64,000 bases of DNA from Magnetospirillum sp. SS-4. Its GTDB lineage: Bacteria; Pseudomonadota; Alphaproteobacteria; Rhodospirillales; Magnetospirillaceae. Each line of letters starts with the position of its first letter. Position 1 is the stretch's first letter. A model generated the notes under the pieces. That model searched no databases. It had not been told where the DNA came from and saw nothing but the letters and a program-made list of their open reading frames with translations. Shown here piece after piece: positions 36,689-44,257 of the stretch. The stretch lies in contig NZ_CACVCH010000081.1 in NCBI RefSeq assembly GCF_902729425.1, positions 101,326 through 165,325 of the forward strand, in the 5' to 3' direction. Position numbers and translations under genes: made by a program.

Positions 36689-37014
36689 CAGCCCCCTCCC
36701 CCCAGCAGCGCCTTTTGCGCCACCTGCCGCAACCTGGCGCGCTCGTCGTCGCTAAGCTCGCCCAGCGCCGATTGCCGCGCCCGGTGGACCAGCAGGGCGC
36801 TGCGGATCAGCTGCGCCTTTTCCGGCGGCAGACGGCGCATGCGCGCCTCGGCCTCGGCCAGGGCGGTGGCGGCGTCGCGCTCGGGCGGCGGCGGCGGCGT
36901 TCCCGTCGCCGCCGGATTCCGGCGGTGGCGCGCCGCCAGGGGCGCCGCCGTCCGCCGGGTCAGGGCGTCGCGGGCCCGCTTGTCCAGGAACAGACGTTGC
37001 AGCCAGCCGATCAT
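36688..37014 (-). CDS. Small protein, unknown function, first gene of the meaB operon
   Basis: This 108-residue protein begins MIGWLQRLFLDKRARDAL, then has a Pro-rich linker and a helical C-terminal module (EKAQLIRSALLVHRARQSALGELSDDERARLRQVAQKALL) shared with the next gene. The start is uncertain: ATG 37014 gives the N terminus most like its neighbour (short hydrophobic start), while ATG 37083 would add 23 Arg-rich residues. Neither has a strong ribosome site. Confidence 0.6.
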   Translation of the reverse strand: MIGWLQRLFLDKRARDALTRRTAAPLAARHRRNPAATGTPPPPPERDAATALAEAEARMRRLPPEKAQLIRSALLVHRARQSALGELSDDERARLRQVAQKALLGGGG

Positions 37015-37271
37015 GCGACGATGGTAGCGCAAATGGCGGCGGCGGGGCGTGTCGATTCTGACCGGCCCATCATTTTTCAACATGTCGCCATGATATCACG
37101 GTCAGCAGTAATGTTGCGCCGCAACCGGCGGTCCGATGATCAATTCCCGTCCGTCGCAGTGGGGTTTTTCCAGGATGAGCGGGGCATCATAAAGCAGAAT
37201 AGCCGCCGAGGCCTTCTTGTATTGGGGGTGATGGGCAATCGATTCTTTTGGAGATCCTTGTCCTGGATATG

Positions 37272-37284
37272 CGTAGTTTCTACG
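37272..37284. promoter_or_regulatory. Palindrome upstream of the XRE regulator gene
   Basis: CGTAGTTTCTACG is a five-base inverted repeat around TTT, 62 bases before the XRE ATG. It is a candidate autoregulatory operator. The 9-mer GTTTCTACG within it recurs upstream of the neighbouring GAF gene. Confidence 0.4.
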
Positions 37285-37345
37285 TATCTTCAGGAGGCGG
37301 GCGCGGTGCTAGCATTCGTCAGCTTGTGGGTCCTGGAGGATGACG

Positions 37346-37765
37346 ATGACGCCGGAACAGACGATCAACGTGGAATGCGCCAAGCCTCGCGTCATGTGGG
37401 CCGCGCCCAGCCCCACCGACCAGTATGTGGGCGACCGGCTGCGTCATCGTCGCCAGCAGCTGGGCATGACCCAGACCGAATTGGGTCGCGCCATCGGCCT
37501 TACCCTTCAGCAGGTCCAGAAATATGAACGCGGCGTCAACCGCGTCAGCTGCTCGCGGCTTTTCGACCTGTCGAAGGCGCTGCATGTGTCCGTCAGCTAT
37601 TTCTTCGACGGGCTGCCCGATGCCGTGGTCGACGACGGCGCCGCCGCCGAATCCGCCAACAGCCGGGAAGCCAGGGAGTTCATCCAGGCCTATTACGGCA
37701 TCAGCGACCCCAATCTGCGCTCCCAGGTCTGGGAACTGGCCAAGGCCCTGGCTCCGTCGGTCTGA
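37346..37765 (+). CDS. XRE-family helix-turn-helix transcriptional regulator
   Basis: This 139-residue regulator has a helix-turn-helix at about residues 26-85: VGDRLRHRRQQLGMTQTELGRAIGLTLQQVQKYERGVNRVSCSRLFDLSKALHVSVSYFF. This is the common alphaproteobacterial Cro/C1-type layout. The C-terminal part (EAREFIQAYYGISDPNLRSQVWELAKAL) is a short helical tail. ATG 37346 is placed correctly behind GGAGG, whereas ATG 37340 abuts it. Its targets are unknown; a palindrome sits upstream. It converges with the GAF gene across a terminator. Confidence 0.9.
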   Translation: MTPEQTINVECAKPRVMWAAPSPTDQYVGDRLRHRRQQLGMTQTELGRAIGLTLQQVQKYERGVNRVSCSRLFDLSKALHVSVSYFFDGLPDAVVDDGAAAESANSREAREFIQAYYGISDPNLRSQVWELAKALAPSV

Positions 37766-37785
37766 TGCCGTTCGTTCGCGGGCCG

Positions 37786-37815
37786 ATGCCCCCTTCCGGA
37801 AGCGGGAGGGGGCAT
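37786..37815. terminator. Terminator between the XRE and GAF genes
   Basis: Stem ATGCCCCCT/AGGGGGCAT (37786-37794 with 37807-37815) is followed by TTTTG on the plus strand. It lies 21 bases after the XRE stop and can act for the convergent gene as well. Confidence 0.7.
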
Positions 37816-37838
37816 TTTGTCGTGGGGATGGCCGGGGG

Positions 37839-38378
37839 TCAGACGGCCGCTTCTTCCAGGGCGCGGCAGATCAGGATGGCGAAGGCCTCGGAATAGGTTT
37901 CCAGCACGCCCTGGACCGTGGGGCCAAAGAAATTCGGAACCGTGGCGCCAAAGATGACGAAGCCGAGAAAGGCCCCGTCGTAATGCAGCGGCACCGTCAT
38001 GCAGGACCGGTTTCCGGATTTGCGGGCGCCCGGGGTGTGGAAGCGGCTTTCCTCGCCGAACTCGGTCAGGTCCGAAATGACGCGGGGTTCGTGGCTGCCC
38101 GCCAGCAGGACCAGCGACGGCGCGTTGTTCATGTCGATTTCCTGGACCTCGGGCGGGTGTCCATCGTCGGTCGAGCAACTGAAGGCCCACAGCATGTCGG
38201 TGACGGGATCGTGCACCGACAGCGACACATGGCGAAGCGCCGACAATCCCTGCATGGAACAGAGCATCCGGTGGAGCCGCCGCGCCGGATCGCTCAGCCA
38301 CGCCACCGCCCGGTCCATGCGCGATGGCGCCGGACGGCTGGAAGAGGCCGATATCAAGGCGAGAGCTGAACGGCCCAT
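37839..38378 (-). CDS. GAF-domain protein
   Basis: This 179-residue soluble protein is a single GAF sensor domain: LHRMLCSMQGLSALRHVSLSVHDPVTDMLWAFSCS, then PRVISDLTEFGEESRFH and SGNRSCMTVPLHYDGAFLGFVIFGATVPNFF. There is no output domain, so it should act through a partner or small ligand; the ligand is unknown. It lies downstream of the soe operon on the same strand but is separated by a 107-base gap with its own inverted repeat, so it may be regulated independently. Confidence 0.8.
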   Translation of the reverse strand: MGRSALALISASSSRPAPSRMDRAVAWLSDPARRLHRMLCSMQGLSALRHVSLSVHDPVTDMLWAFSCSTDDGHPPEVQEIDMNNAPSLVLLAGSHEPRVISDLTEFGEESRFHTPGARKSGNRSCMTVPLHYDGAFLGFVIFGATVPNFFGPTVQGVLETYSEAFAILICRALEEAAV

Positions 38379-38389
38379 GACGTATCCGC

Positions 38390-38413
38390 GTTTCTAAACA
38401 TGTGCGTAGAAAC
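38390..38413. promoter_or_regulatory. Inverted repeat upstream of the GAF gene
   Basis: GTTTCTA (38390-38396) and TAGAAAC (38407-38413) form a perfect 7-base inverted repeat with a 10-base spacer, 12-35 bases before the GAF ATG. The half-site recurs in the XRE promoter palindrome, so the XRE protein may bind both. Confidence 0.45.
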
Positions 38414-38485
38414 CACGATATGCGGTTTGATCGCGCGGCGCCAGATACGGACGGTGTTTCTGTGTGACGAATTGCGAGAGGGCGG

Positions 38486-39466
38486 CTATGCCCTGGCCTG
38501 ATAATACAGGTTCTGCACATGGTTGCCGGCGGCGAAGAACACCCAGCGCTCGGCCAGCAGGCCGGCATACTGGCAAAGCGCCGCCGCCACCATCAGCAGG
38601 CCGTAATCGCCGCCCAGGCTGGCCGCCAGCAGGATGGCCGGGACGACAAAGCCGGCCAGGGTGAAGAACAGGGTCAGCCCCCTGATCGTCTCGGCGGCGC
38701 CTGGGGTGAAGAATTCGGTGGTGTTGAACGACTGGCCCATGAAGCCCTGGCTGATCTGGCGAATCTGGGGATGGTGCGAGCCGATGGCGGTCTTCAGGGT
38801 GGATTTCAGGCGGACCCGGCCATTGCGGCGCACCTGATACAGCCGTGTCGCCATGGCCAGCAGGGTCAGCGCCAGGGCGGCGACCGTCAGGAAATCGCGC
38901 AGCGCGCTGCCGCTCAGCGCCGCGTAGGCGGCGGCCAGGGTAAAGCCCGAGGCCAGCCCCATCATCAGGTAATTGACCACGGTCCAGGCGCTGGCCCATT
39001 GGCGGACGAAGCGGACGCAGGCGTAGATCATGCCGGTGCAGACGAACAGGGCCAGCGAGGCGCCGGCAGCGGCGAATCCCAACGCCATGGGCAGGTCCAG
39101 CGCCTTGCCGTTGTCGAACACCAGCAGCACCGGGCTCCAGCCCAGCCAGTGCACCAGGGCGTAGAGGAAGGCGAGGCCGCAGACCGCCGGAATCAGGATC
39201 ACTTCCCGCGACAGCCACGAGGTGCGCCACTTGGCGGCAGAGCGCCATGCCCGCCCCGGATTGGCGAGATGGAAGAACGAGGCCAGCAGGCCGAGACCCA
39301 GAAGGATCAGCGCCAGGACGCTGCCCAGGGCGTAGAAGCCGCCGGTCTCGCCGGCGCCGTCCGCGCCGATCACCAGGAAGAACTGGGCGGTGACCAGGGC
39401 GACCAGCAATCCCTGGCCGACGCCGATCAGGGTGGTGAGGAACAGGACGGAAAAGGCGGGTCTCAT
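38486..39466 (-). CDS. soeC: DmsC/SoeC-type membrane anchor subunit
   Basis: This 326-residue integral membrane protein with about eight helices anchors a molybdoenzyme and exchanges electrons with quinone. DmsC-family features include LASFFHLANPGRAWRSAAKWRTSWLSREV near residues 61-89. It is the third gene of a catalytic/Fe-S/anchor operon, 14 bases after the Fe-S gene, with GGAGAAG before the ATG. Length and order match SoeC of sulfite-oxidising SoeABC; DmsC of DMSO reductase is the alternative. Confidence 0.85.
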   Translation of the reverse strand: MRPAFSVLFLTTLIGVGQGLLVALVTAQFFLVIGADGAGETGGFYALGSVLALILLGLGLLASFFHLANPGRAWRSAAKWRTSWLSREVILIPAVCGLAFLYALVHWLGWSPVLLVFDNGKALDLPMALGFAAAGASLALFVCTGMIYACVRFVRQWASAWTVVNYLMMGLASGFTLAAAYAALSGSALRDFLTVAALALTLLAMATRLYQVRRNGRVRLKSTLKTAIGSHHPQIRQISQGFMGQSFNTTEFFTPGAAETIRGLTLFFTLAGFVVPAILLAASLGGDYGLLMVAAALCQYAGLLAERWVFFAAGNHVQNLYYQARA

Positions 39467-39480
39467 GGGGCTTCTCCGTC

Positions 39481-40218
39481 TTACCAGCTCGACAGGTCGT
39501 CGATGGAGGGCGCGTTGAAGCTGGGCCGCGGCAGTTCGCCCTCGATCTTCAGCGGGTTGTCGACCCGGACCAGTTCATCGTGGTGCAAGGTCATGCTGGT
39601 CTTGCGGCGCGGCAGGTAATGGTTGGCCGGATTGGTGCCCCATTCCGGCATCAGCTGGAAACCGCCATTGTCGCGGATGGCCCGCGACGCCTCGGACGCC
39701 GGGTCGTTGACGTCGCCGAACAGGCGGGCGCCGGGCGGACAGGCCAGGACGCAGGCCGGCTTGCGCCGGTCCTCGGCCAGGGTCTTGTCGTAGATGCGGT
39801 CGACGCACAGCGTGCATTTCTTCATGACGCCCTGGACGGGATCGAACTCACGGGCGCCGTAGGGGCACGACCACGAACAGTACTTGCAGCCGATGCACTT
39901 GTCGTAATCCACCAGGACGATGCCGTCCTCCTCCCGCTTGTAGCTGGCGCCGGTGGGGCAGACCGGCACGCAGGGCGGTTCGACGCAATGCAGGCAGGAC
40001 TTGGGGAAATGGATGGTCTCGGTTTCGGGATAGGTGCCGCACTCATAGGTCTGGACGCGGTTGAAGAACACGCCGGAGGGGTCGGCGCCATAGGGGTTCT
40101 CGTCGGTCATGGGGCCGGCCCAGCCCGAGCTGTTCCATTCCTTGCACGAGGTGACGCAGGCGTGGCAGCCGACGCAGACATTGAGGTCGATGACCAGGGC
40201 AAGCTGGACCTTGCTCAT
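39481..40218 (-). CDS. soeB: Four-cluster ferredoxin subunit (SoeB-like)
   Basis: This 245-residue cytoplasmic electron-transfer subunit carries four [4Fe-4S] motifs: CVGCHACVTSCKEW near 15-28, CLHCVEPPCVPVCPTGA, CIGCKYCSWSCPYGAREF and CTLCVDRI with a distal CVLACPPGA. All four cysteine sets look complete. It has no Tat or Sec signal, consistent with a cytoplasmic complex. GGAGGAAGG precedes the ATG, which overlaps the catalytic-subunit stop (ATGA). Confidence 0.88.
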   Translation of the reverse strand: MSKVQLALVIDLNVCVGCHACVTSCKEWNSSGWAGPMTDENPYGADPSGVFFNRVQTYECGTYPETETIHFPKSCLHCVEPPCVPVCPTGASYKREEDGIVLVDYDKCIGCKYCSWSCPYGAREFDPVQGVMKKCTLCVDRIYDKTLAEDRRKPACVLACPPGARLFGDVNDPASEASRAIRDNGGFQLMPEWGTNPANHYLPRRKTSMTLHHDELVRVDNPLKIEGELPRPSFNAPSIDDLSSW

Positions 40219-43112
40219 GCCTTCCTCCCGGCGAAGAAGGCGCGGACCTTGGACTTGAAGCCGATGGCCTGCCCCGGAACCGGGCCGATCGGCGGAAATT
40301 GCGGCCAGCTTTCCTCGGCCTCGCCCGGCTGGCAGGGCGTGACCCGGACCTTGAGGTCGTACCACGCCGCCTGGCCGGTGACCGGGTCGGAATTGGAGAC
40401 CGGCCTGCCCGCCACCATGTCGGGCAGTTCCTCGGCGATCAGGTGGTTGAGCAGGAAGCCTTGCCTCGACTCGTTGGCGTCGGCGTCCAGCGCCCAGGCG
40501 CCCGACGCCTTGCCGATGGCGTTCCAGGTCCACACCGTGCCGGGCTCCAGCGCCTCGGTGAAGCGGGCCTGGCATTTGATCTTGCCCCACGGGCTTTCCA
40601 CCCATACCCAGGCGCCGTCGTCGAAATTGGCGGTGGCGCCCACCTTGGGATGGACGAACAAGACGTTGCTGGTGTGAATCTGGCGCAGCCAGGCATTCTG
40701 GGAATCCCACGAATGATACATGGCCATGGGCCGCTGGGTCAGCGCCGTCAGCGGGAACGAGGTGCCGTCCGACTTGCCCCATTCCAGCGGCGAGTAATAG
40801 AAGGGCAGGGGGTCGAAGAAAGTCCGGACCCGTTCGCGCAGCCGCTCCGGCGGCTGCTTGCCGCGCCACTTGCCCTCGGCGGCGAGGCGGAATTTCTGCA
40901 ACACCTCGGAATAGACGTGCGGGATGATCGGGTCGGTGTAGCGCACCAGGCGGTGGCGGTAGGCCCAGTCCAGATAGCCCTTGTTCCAGTTGCGCATGTA
41001 CTGGTAGCTGCGCGGCATTTCGTGGTGATAGTGGTTGTTGTTGCGGGCGTACATGTCCCACTGGTTGGGATTGGGCTCGCCCACCAGGAACTTTTCGCCG
41101 GCCTTGCCGCGCCAGCCCGACAGGAAGCCGATGCCGGACCCCGGCTCGGTCTCGAAATTGACGATGAAGTCGGGATAGTCGCGGAACTTCCTCGATCCGT
41201 CCTTCCTGGTGAAGCCGGGCAGCTTGAGGCGGGTGCCCAGTTCGATGACCACGTCCTGGAACGGCTTGGACTCGCCCATGGGCGGCAGGATGGGAACGCG
41301 CACCGAATCCACCGGTCCGTCGAATTCCGAGATGGGACGGTCCAGGATGCTCATGACGTCGTGGCGTTCCAGATAGCTGGTATCGGGCAGCACCAGGTCG
41401 GCGAAGGCGACGGTTTCGGACTGGAAGGCGTCGCACACCACCAGGAACGGAATCTTGTATTCGCCGGATTCGTCCTTGTCGGTGAGCATCTTGCGCACCT
41501 CGGACGTGTTCATGGTCGAGTTCCAGGCCATGTTGGCCATGAACAGCATCATGGTGTCGATGGGATAGGGATCGCCGCGCCACGCATTGGTGATGGCGTT
41601 GTGCATCAGGCCGTGGACCGACAGCGGGAATTCCCAGGAAAAGCCCTTGTCCAGGCGGATGGCCTCGCCATTGGCGTCCACCGACAGGTCGTCGGGATCG
41701 GCCGGCCAGCCCAGCGGCGTTCCGGTCAGCGGCTCGCCGGCCTTGATGGCCTGCGGCCCCTTGGGCGGCTTGGGGCAGGGCGGAATCGGCCGGGGGAACG
41801 GCGCCTTGTGGCGGAATCCGCCCGGCCGGTCGATGGTGCCCAGCAGGGTCATCAGGATGGCCAGCGCCCGGATGGCGTGAAAGCCGTTGGAATGGGCGGC
41901 CAGCCCCCGCATGGCGTGGAACGCCACCGGATTGCCGGTGACCTTGTCGTGCTCGGTGCCCCAGCAATCGGTCCAGGCGATGGGCAACTCGATCTTCTGG
42001 TCGCGGGCGGTGACGCCCATCTCGTGGGCGAGGCGGCGGATGGTGGCGGCGGGAATGCCGGTGATGCCCTCGGCCCAATCGGGCGTGTAGTCCTTGACCC
42101 GTTCCTTCAGCAACTGGAACGACGGCTTCACCGGGGTGCCGTCGGGCAGGATGTAGCTGCCCATCAGGCGGCCGTCGGTGCCGGCCACGCGCGCGATGGT
42201 CGCCTTGTCTCCATGGCGGTCCCACCACAGCTTGTCGGGGGTCTCGAAGGTGTCGGGACGCACCGGCACGTCGGGGTCGCGGACGAACAGGCCGAATTCG
42301 TCGCTGGCCTCGTCCTGGTTCACCAGTTCGGCGGCGTTGGTGTAGCGGGTCAGGAAGTCGCGGTCGAACAGGCCCAGTTCGATGATCTCGTGAATCAGGG
42401 CCAGCAGCAGGGCGCCGTCGGTGCCGGGGCGGATCGGCACCCATTCGTCGGCGATGGCGGCATAGCCGGTCCGCACCGGATTGACGGCGATGAAGCGGCC
42501 GCCGCCGCGCTTGAAGCGGCCCAGGTCGCGCTTCATGGGGTTGGAGTGGTGGTCCTCGGCGGTGCCGATCATGACGAACAGCTTGGCCCGTTCCAGGTCG
42601 GGGCCGCCGAATTCCCAGAAACTGCCGCCGATGGTGTAGATCATGCCGGCGGCCATGTTGACCGAGCAGAAACCGCCATGGGCGGCGTAATTGGGGGTGC
42701 CGAACTGCTTGGCGAACATGCCGGTCAGCGCCTGCATCTGGTCGCGGCCGGTGAACAGGGCGAATTTCTTCGGATCGGTGGCGCGAATGCGGCCCAGCCG
42801 CTCGGCCAGGGTGGCGAAGGCCTCGTCCCAGGTGATGGCCTCGAACTGGTTGGCGCCGCGCTCGGCCCCGTCCTTGCGCTTCAGCGGCCTGGTCAGGCGG
42901 GCCGGCGAATACTGCTTCATGATGCCCGACGCGCCCTTGGCGCACAGCACGCCCCGGTTCAGCGGATGATCGGAATTACCCTCGATGTAGCGGACCTCGC
43001 CGTCGCGCAGATGAACCTTGATGCCGCAGCGGCAGGCGCACATGTAGCAGGTGGTGGTCTTGACCTCGGTCCGCCCAAGCTCGGAATCCGGTATGGACGC
43101 GGGATCCCTCAT
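40215..43112 (-). CDS. soeA: Molybdopterin oxidoreductase catalytic subunit (SoeA-like sulfite dehydrogenase)
   Basis: This 965-residue enzyme belongs to the DMSO-reductase superfamily. The N-terminal [4Fe-4S] ligands are C22, C25, C29 and C57 (TCYMCACRCG to VLCAKG). A candidate Mo-ligand cysteine is C149 in AAHGGFCSVNMAAG. There is no Tat signal, so the complex should face the cytoplasm. Size, lack of a signal, the four-cluster partner and the DmsC-type anchor fit SoeABC, which oxidises sulfite to sulfate and feeds the quinone pool. Thiosulfate/polysulfide or DMSO reductases are alternatives, though those are usually exported. ATG 43112 follows AGGGGAG at good distance; GTG 43151 is possible. 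Confidence 0.8.
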   Translation of the reverse strand: MRDPASIPDSELGRTEVKTTTCYMCACRCGIKVHLRDGEVRYIEGNSDHPLNRGVLCAKGASGIMKQYSPARLTRPLKRKDGAERGANQFEAITWDEAFATLAERLGRIRATDPKKFALFTGRDQMQALTGMFAKQFGTPNYAAHGGFCSVNMAAGMIYTIGGSFWEFGGPDLERAKLFVMIGTAEDHHSNPMKRDLGRFKRGGGRFIAVNPVRTGYAAIADEWVPIRPGTDGALLLALIHEIIELGLFDRDFLTRYTNAAELVNQDEASDEFGLFVRDPDVPVRPDTFETPDKLWWDRHGDKATIARVAGTDGRLMGSYILPDGTPVKPSFQLLKERVKDYTPDWAEGITGIPAATIRRLAHEMGVTARDQKIELPIAWTDCWGTEHDKVTGNPVAFHAMRGLAAHSNGFHAIRALAILMTLLGTIDRPGGFRHKAPFPRPIPPCPKPPKGPQAIKAGEPLTGTPLGWPADPDDLSVDANGEAIRLDKGFSWEFPLSVHGLMHNAITNAWRGDPYPIDTMMLFMANMAWNSTMNTSEVRKMLTDKDESGEYKIPFLVVCDAFQSETVAFADLVLPDTSYLERHDVMSILDRPISEFDGPVDSVRVPILPPMGESKPFQDVVIELGTRLKLPGFTRKDGSRKFRDYPDFIVNFETEPGSGIGFLSGWRGKAGEKFLVGEPNPNQWDMYARNNNHYHHEMPRSYQYMRNWNKGYLDWAYRHRLVRYTDPIIPHVYSEVLQKFRLAAEGKWRGKQPPERLRERVRTFFDPLPFYYSPLEWGKSDGTSFPLTALTQRPMAMYHSWDSQNAWLRQIHTSNVLFVHPKVGATANFDDGAWVWVESPWGKIKCQARFTEALEPGTVWTWNAIGKASGAWALDADANESRQGFLLNHLIAEELPDMVAGRPVSNSDPVTGQAAWYDLKVRVTPCQPGEAEESWPQFPPIGPVPGQAIGFKSKVRAFFAGRKA

Positions 43113-43270
43113 GCCAGCCATCTCCCCTGCCGCTTCATATTCCGTGGGCACTGTACTTTAGAGCGTTCTAATAAGGCAATGGGAAAGGGGGTGGCCGCCG
43201 CCCATCGCCTTTGGAATAAGCCGGCCGGCGTGATAAGACAAGCCGAGGATTCACCTGGAACGAGGACCCA

Positions 43271-43675
43271 ATGATCGGAAAGCTGAACCATGTCGCCATC
43301 GCCGTGCCGGACCTCGACGCCGCTACCGCCCTCTACCGCGACACCCTGGGCGCCAAGGTGTCGCAGCCGGTGCCGCAGCCCGCTCATGGCGTGACCGTGG
43401 TTTTCGTCGAACTGCCCAACACCAAGGTGGAACTGCTGCATCCACTGGGGGAAAAGTCGCCCATCGCCGGTTTCCTTGACAAGAATCCGTCGGGTGGCAT
43501 CCACCATATCTGCTACGAGGTCGCCGACATCCTGGCGGCCCGCGATCAGCTGAAGGCCAAGGGCGCCCGTGTCCTGGGCGACGGCGAGCCCAGGATCGGC
43601 GCCCACGACAAGCCGGTTCTGTTCCTGCATCCCAAGGATTTCACCGGAACCCTGGTGGAACTGGAACAGGCCTGA
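43271..43675 (+). CDS. mce: Methylmalonyl-CoA epimerase
   Basis: This 134-residue vicinal-oxygen-chelate enzyme interconverts (S)- and (R)-methylmalonyl-CoA in propionate metabolism. It matches the family closely: KLNHVAIAVPDLDAATALYRDTLGAKVS at the start, PSGGIHHICYEVADILAARDQL and the C-terminal VELEQ. The metal-binding His and Glu are in place. GAGGACCC precedes the ATG. It diverges from the soe operon. Together with meaB it indicates a methylmalonyl-CoA pathway in this organism. Confidence 0.95.
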   Translation: MIGKLNHVAIAVPDLDAATALYRDTLGAKVSQPVPQPAHGVTVVFVELPNTKVELLHPLGEKSPIAGFLDKNPSGGIHHICYEVADILAARDQLKAKGARVLGDGEPRIGAHDKPVLFLHPKDFTGTLVELEQA

Positions 43676-43696
43676 ACCGAAGGGGAGAGGCGGCGG

Positions 43697-44251
43697 ATGA
43701 GCTGGTATTGCGACGTCGCGCCGGGGCATCCGCACCACGGCCCCTATCATGACCGGGAATACGGGTTTCCGCTGACCGATCAGCGAGCGTTGTTCGAGCG
43801 GCTCTGCCTGGAAATCTTCCAGGCAGGGCTGTCGTGGCTGATCGTGCTGAAGAAGCGCCCGGCCCTGGCGGCGGCGTTCGACGGGTTCGAGCCCGCCACG
43901 GTGGCGGAGTATGGTCCGGCCGAGATCGAGCGGCTGATGAACGATGCCGGCATCATCCGCAACCGCCGCAAGATCGAGGCGGTGATCGAGAACGCCCGCC
44001 GGCTTCGGCGGCTTGATCCCGTCCACGGCGGCTTCGCCGGCTGGATCGAGGCCAATCATCCGCTTGCCAAGGACGGCTGGATCAGGCTGTTCAGGAAGAC
44101 CTTCGTCTTCATGGGCGGCGAGGTGGTGGGCGAATTCCTCATGAGCATCGGCTATCTGCCCGGCGCCCACCGCCAGGATTGCCCGGTGTTCGACCGGATC
44201 AGGCCGCTTGACCCGCCCTGGCTGCGGGTCGGAGAGGAATTCTATCGCTAA
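43697..44251 (+). CDS. tag: DNA-3-methyladenine glycosylase I
   Basis: This 184-residue HhH-family glycosylase removes 3-methyladenine from alkylated DNA. Family blocks are PYHDREYGFPLTDQRALFERLCLEIFQAGLSWLIVLKKRPAL and LMNDAGIIRNRRKIEAVIENARR. The zinc-snap residues are conserved: C5 and H18 at the N terminus and H-x3-C in GAHRQDCPVF at the C terminus. It is 21 bases after mce and may be cotranscribed. It converges on the kinase-GGDEF gene with a 6-base gap. Confidence 0.93.
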   Translation: MSWYCDVAPGHPHHGPYHDREYGFPLTDQRALFERLCLEIFQAGLSWLIVLKKRPALAAAFDGFEPATVAEYGPAEIERLMNDAGIIRNRRKIEAVIENARRLRRLDPVHGGFAGWIEANHPLAKDGWIRLFRKTFVFMGGEVVGEFLMSIGYLPGAHRQDCPVFDRIRPLDPPWLRVGEEFYR

Positions 44252-44257
44252 ACGGCG

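Noticed and set aside
40215..43112. Formate dehydrogenase, nitrate reductase or DMSO reductase for the catalytic subunit
   Set aside because: No export signal, a DmsC-type anchor and subunit sizes fitting SoeABC; no selenocysteine-type or Nar-type features were seen.
40299..43274. Nearly 1000-codon open frame opposite soeA
   Set aside because: Low-complexity translation fully antisense to a convincing molybdoenzyme gene; an artefact of GC-rich codon usage.
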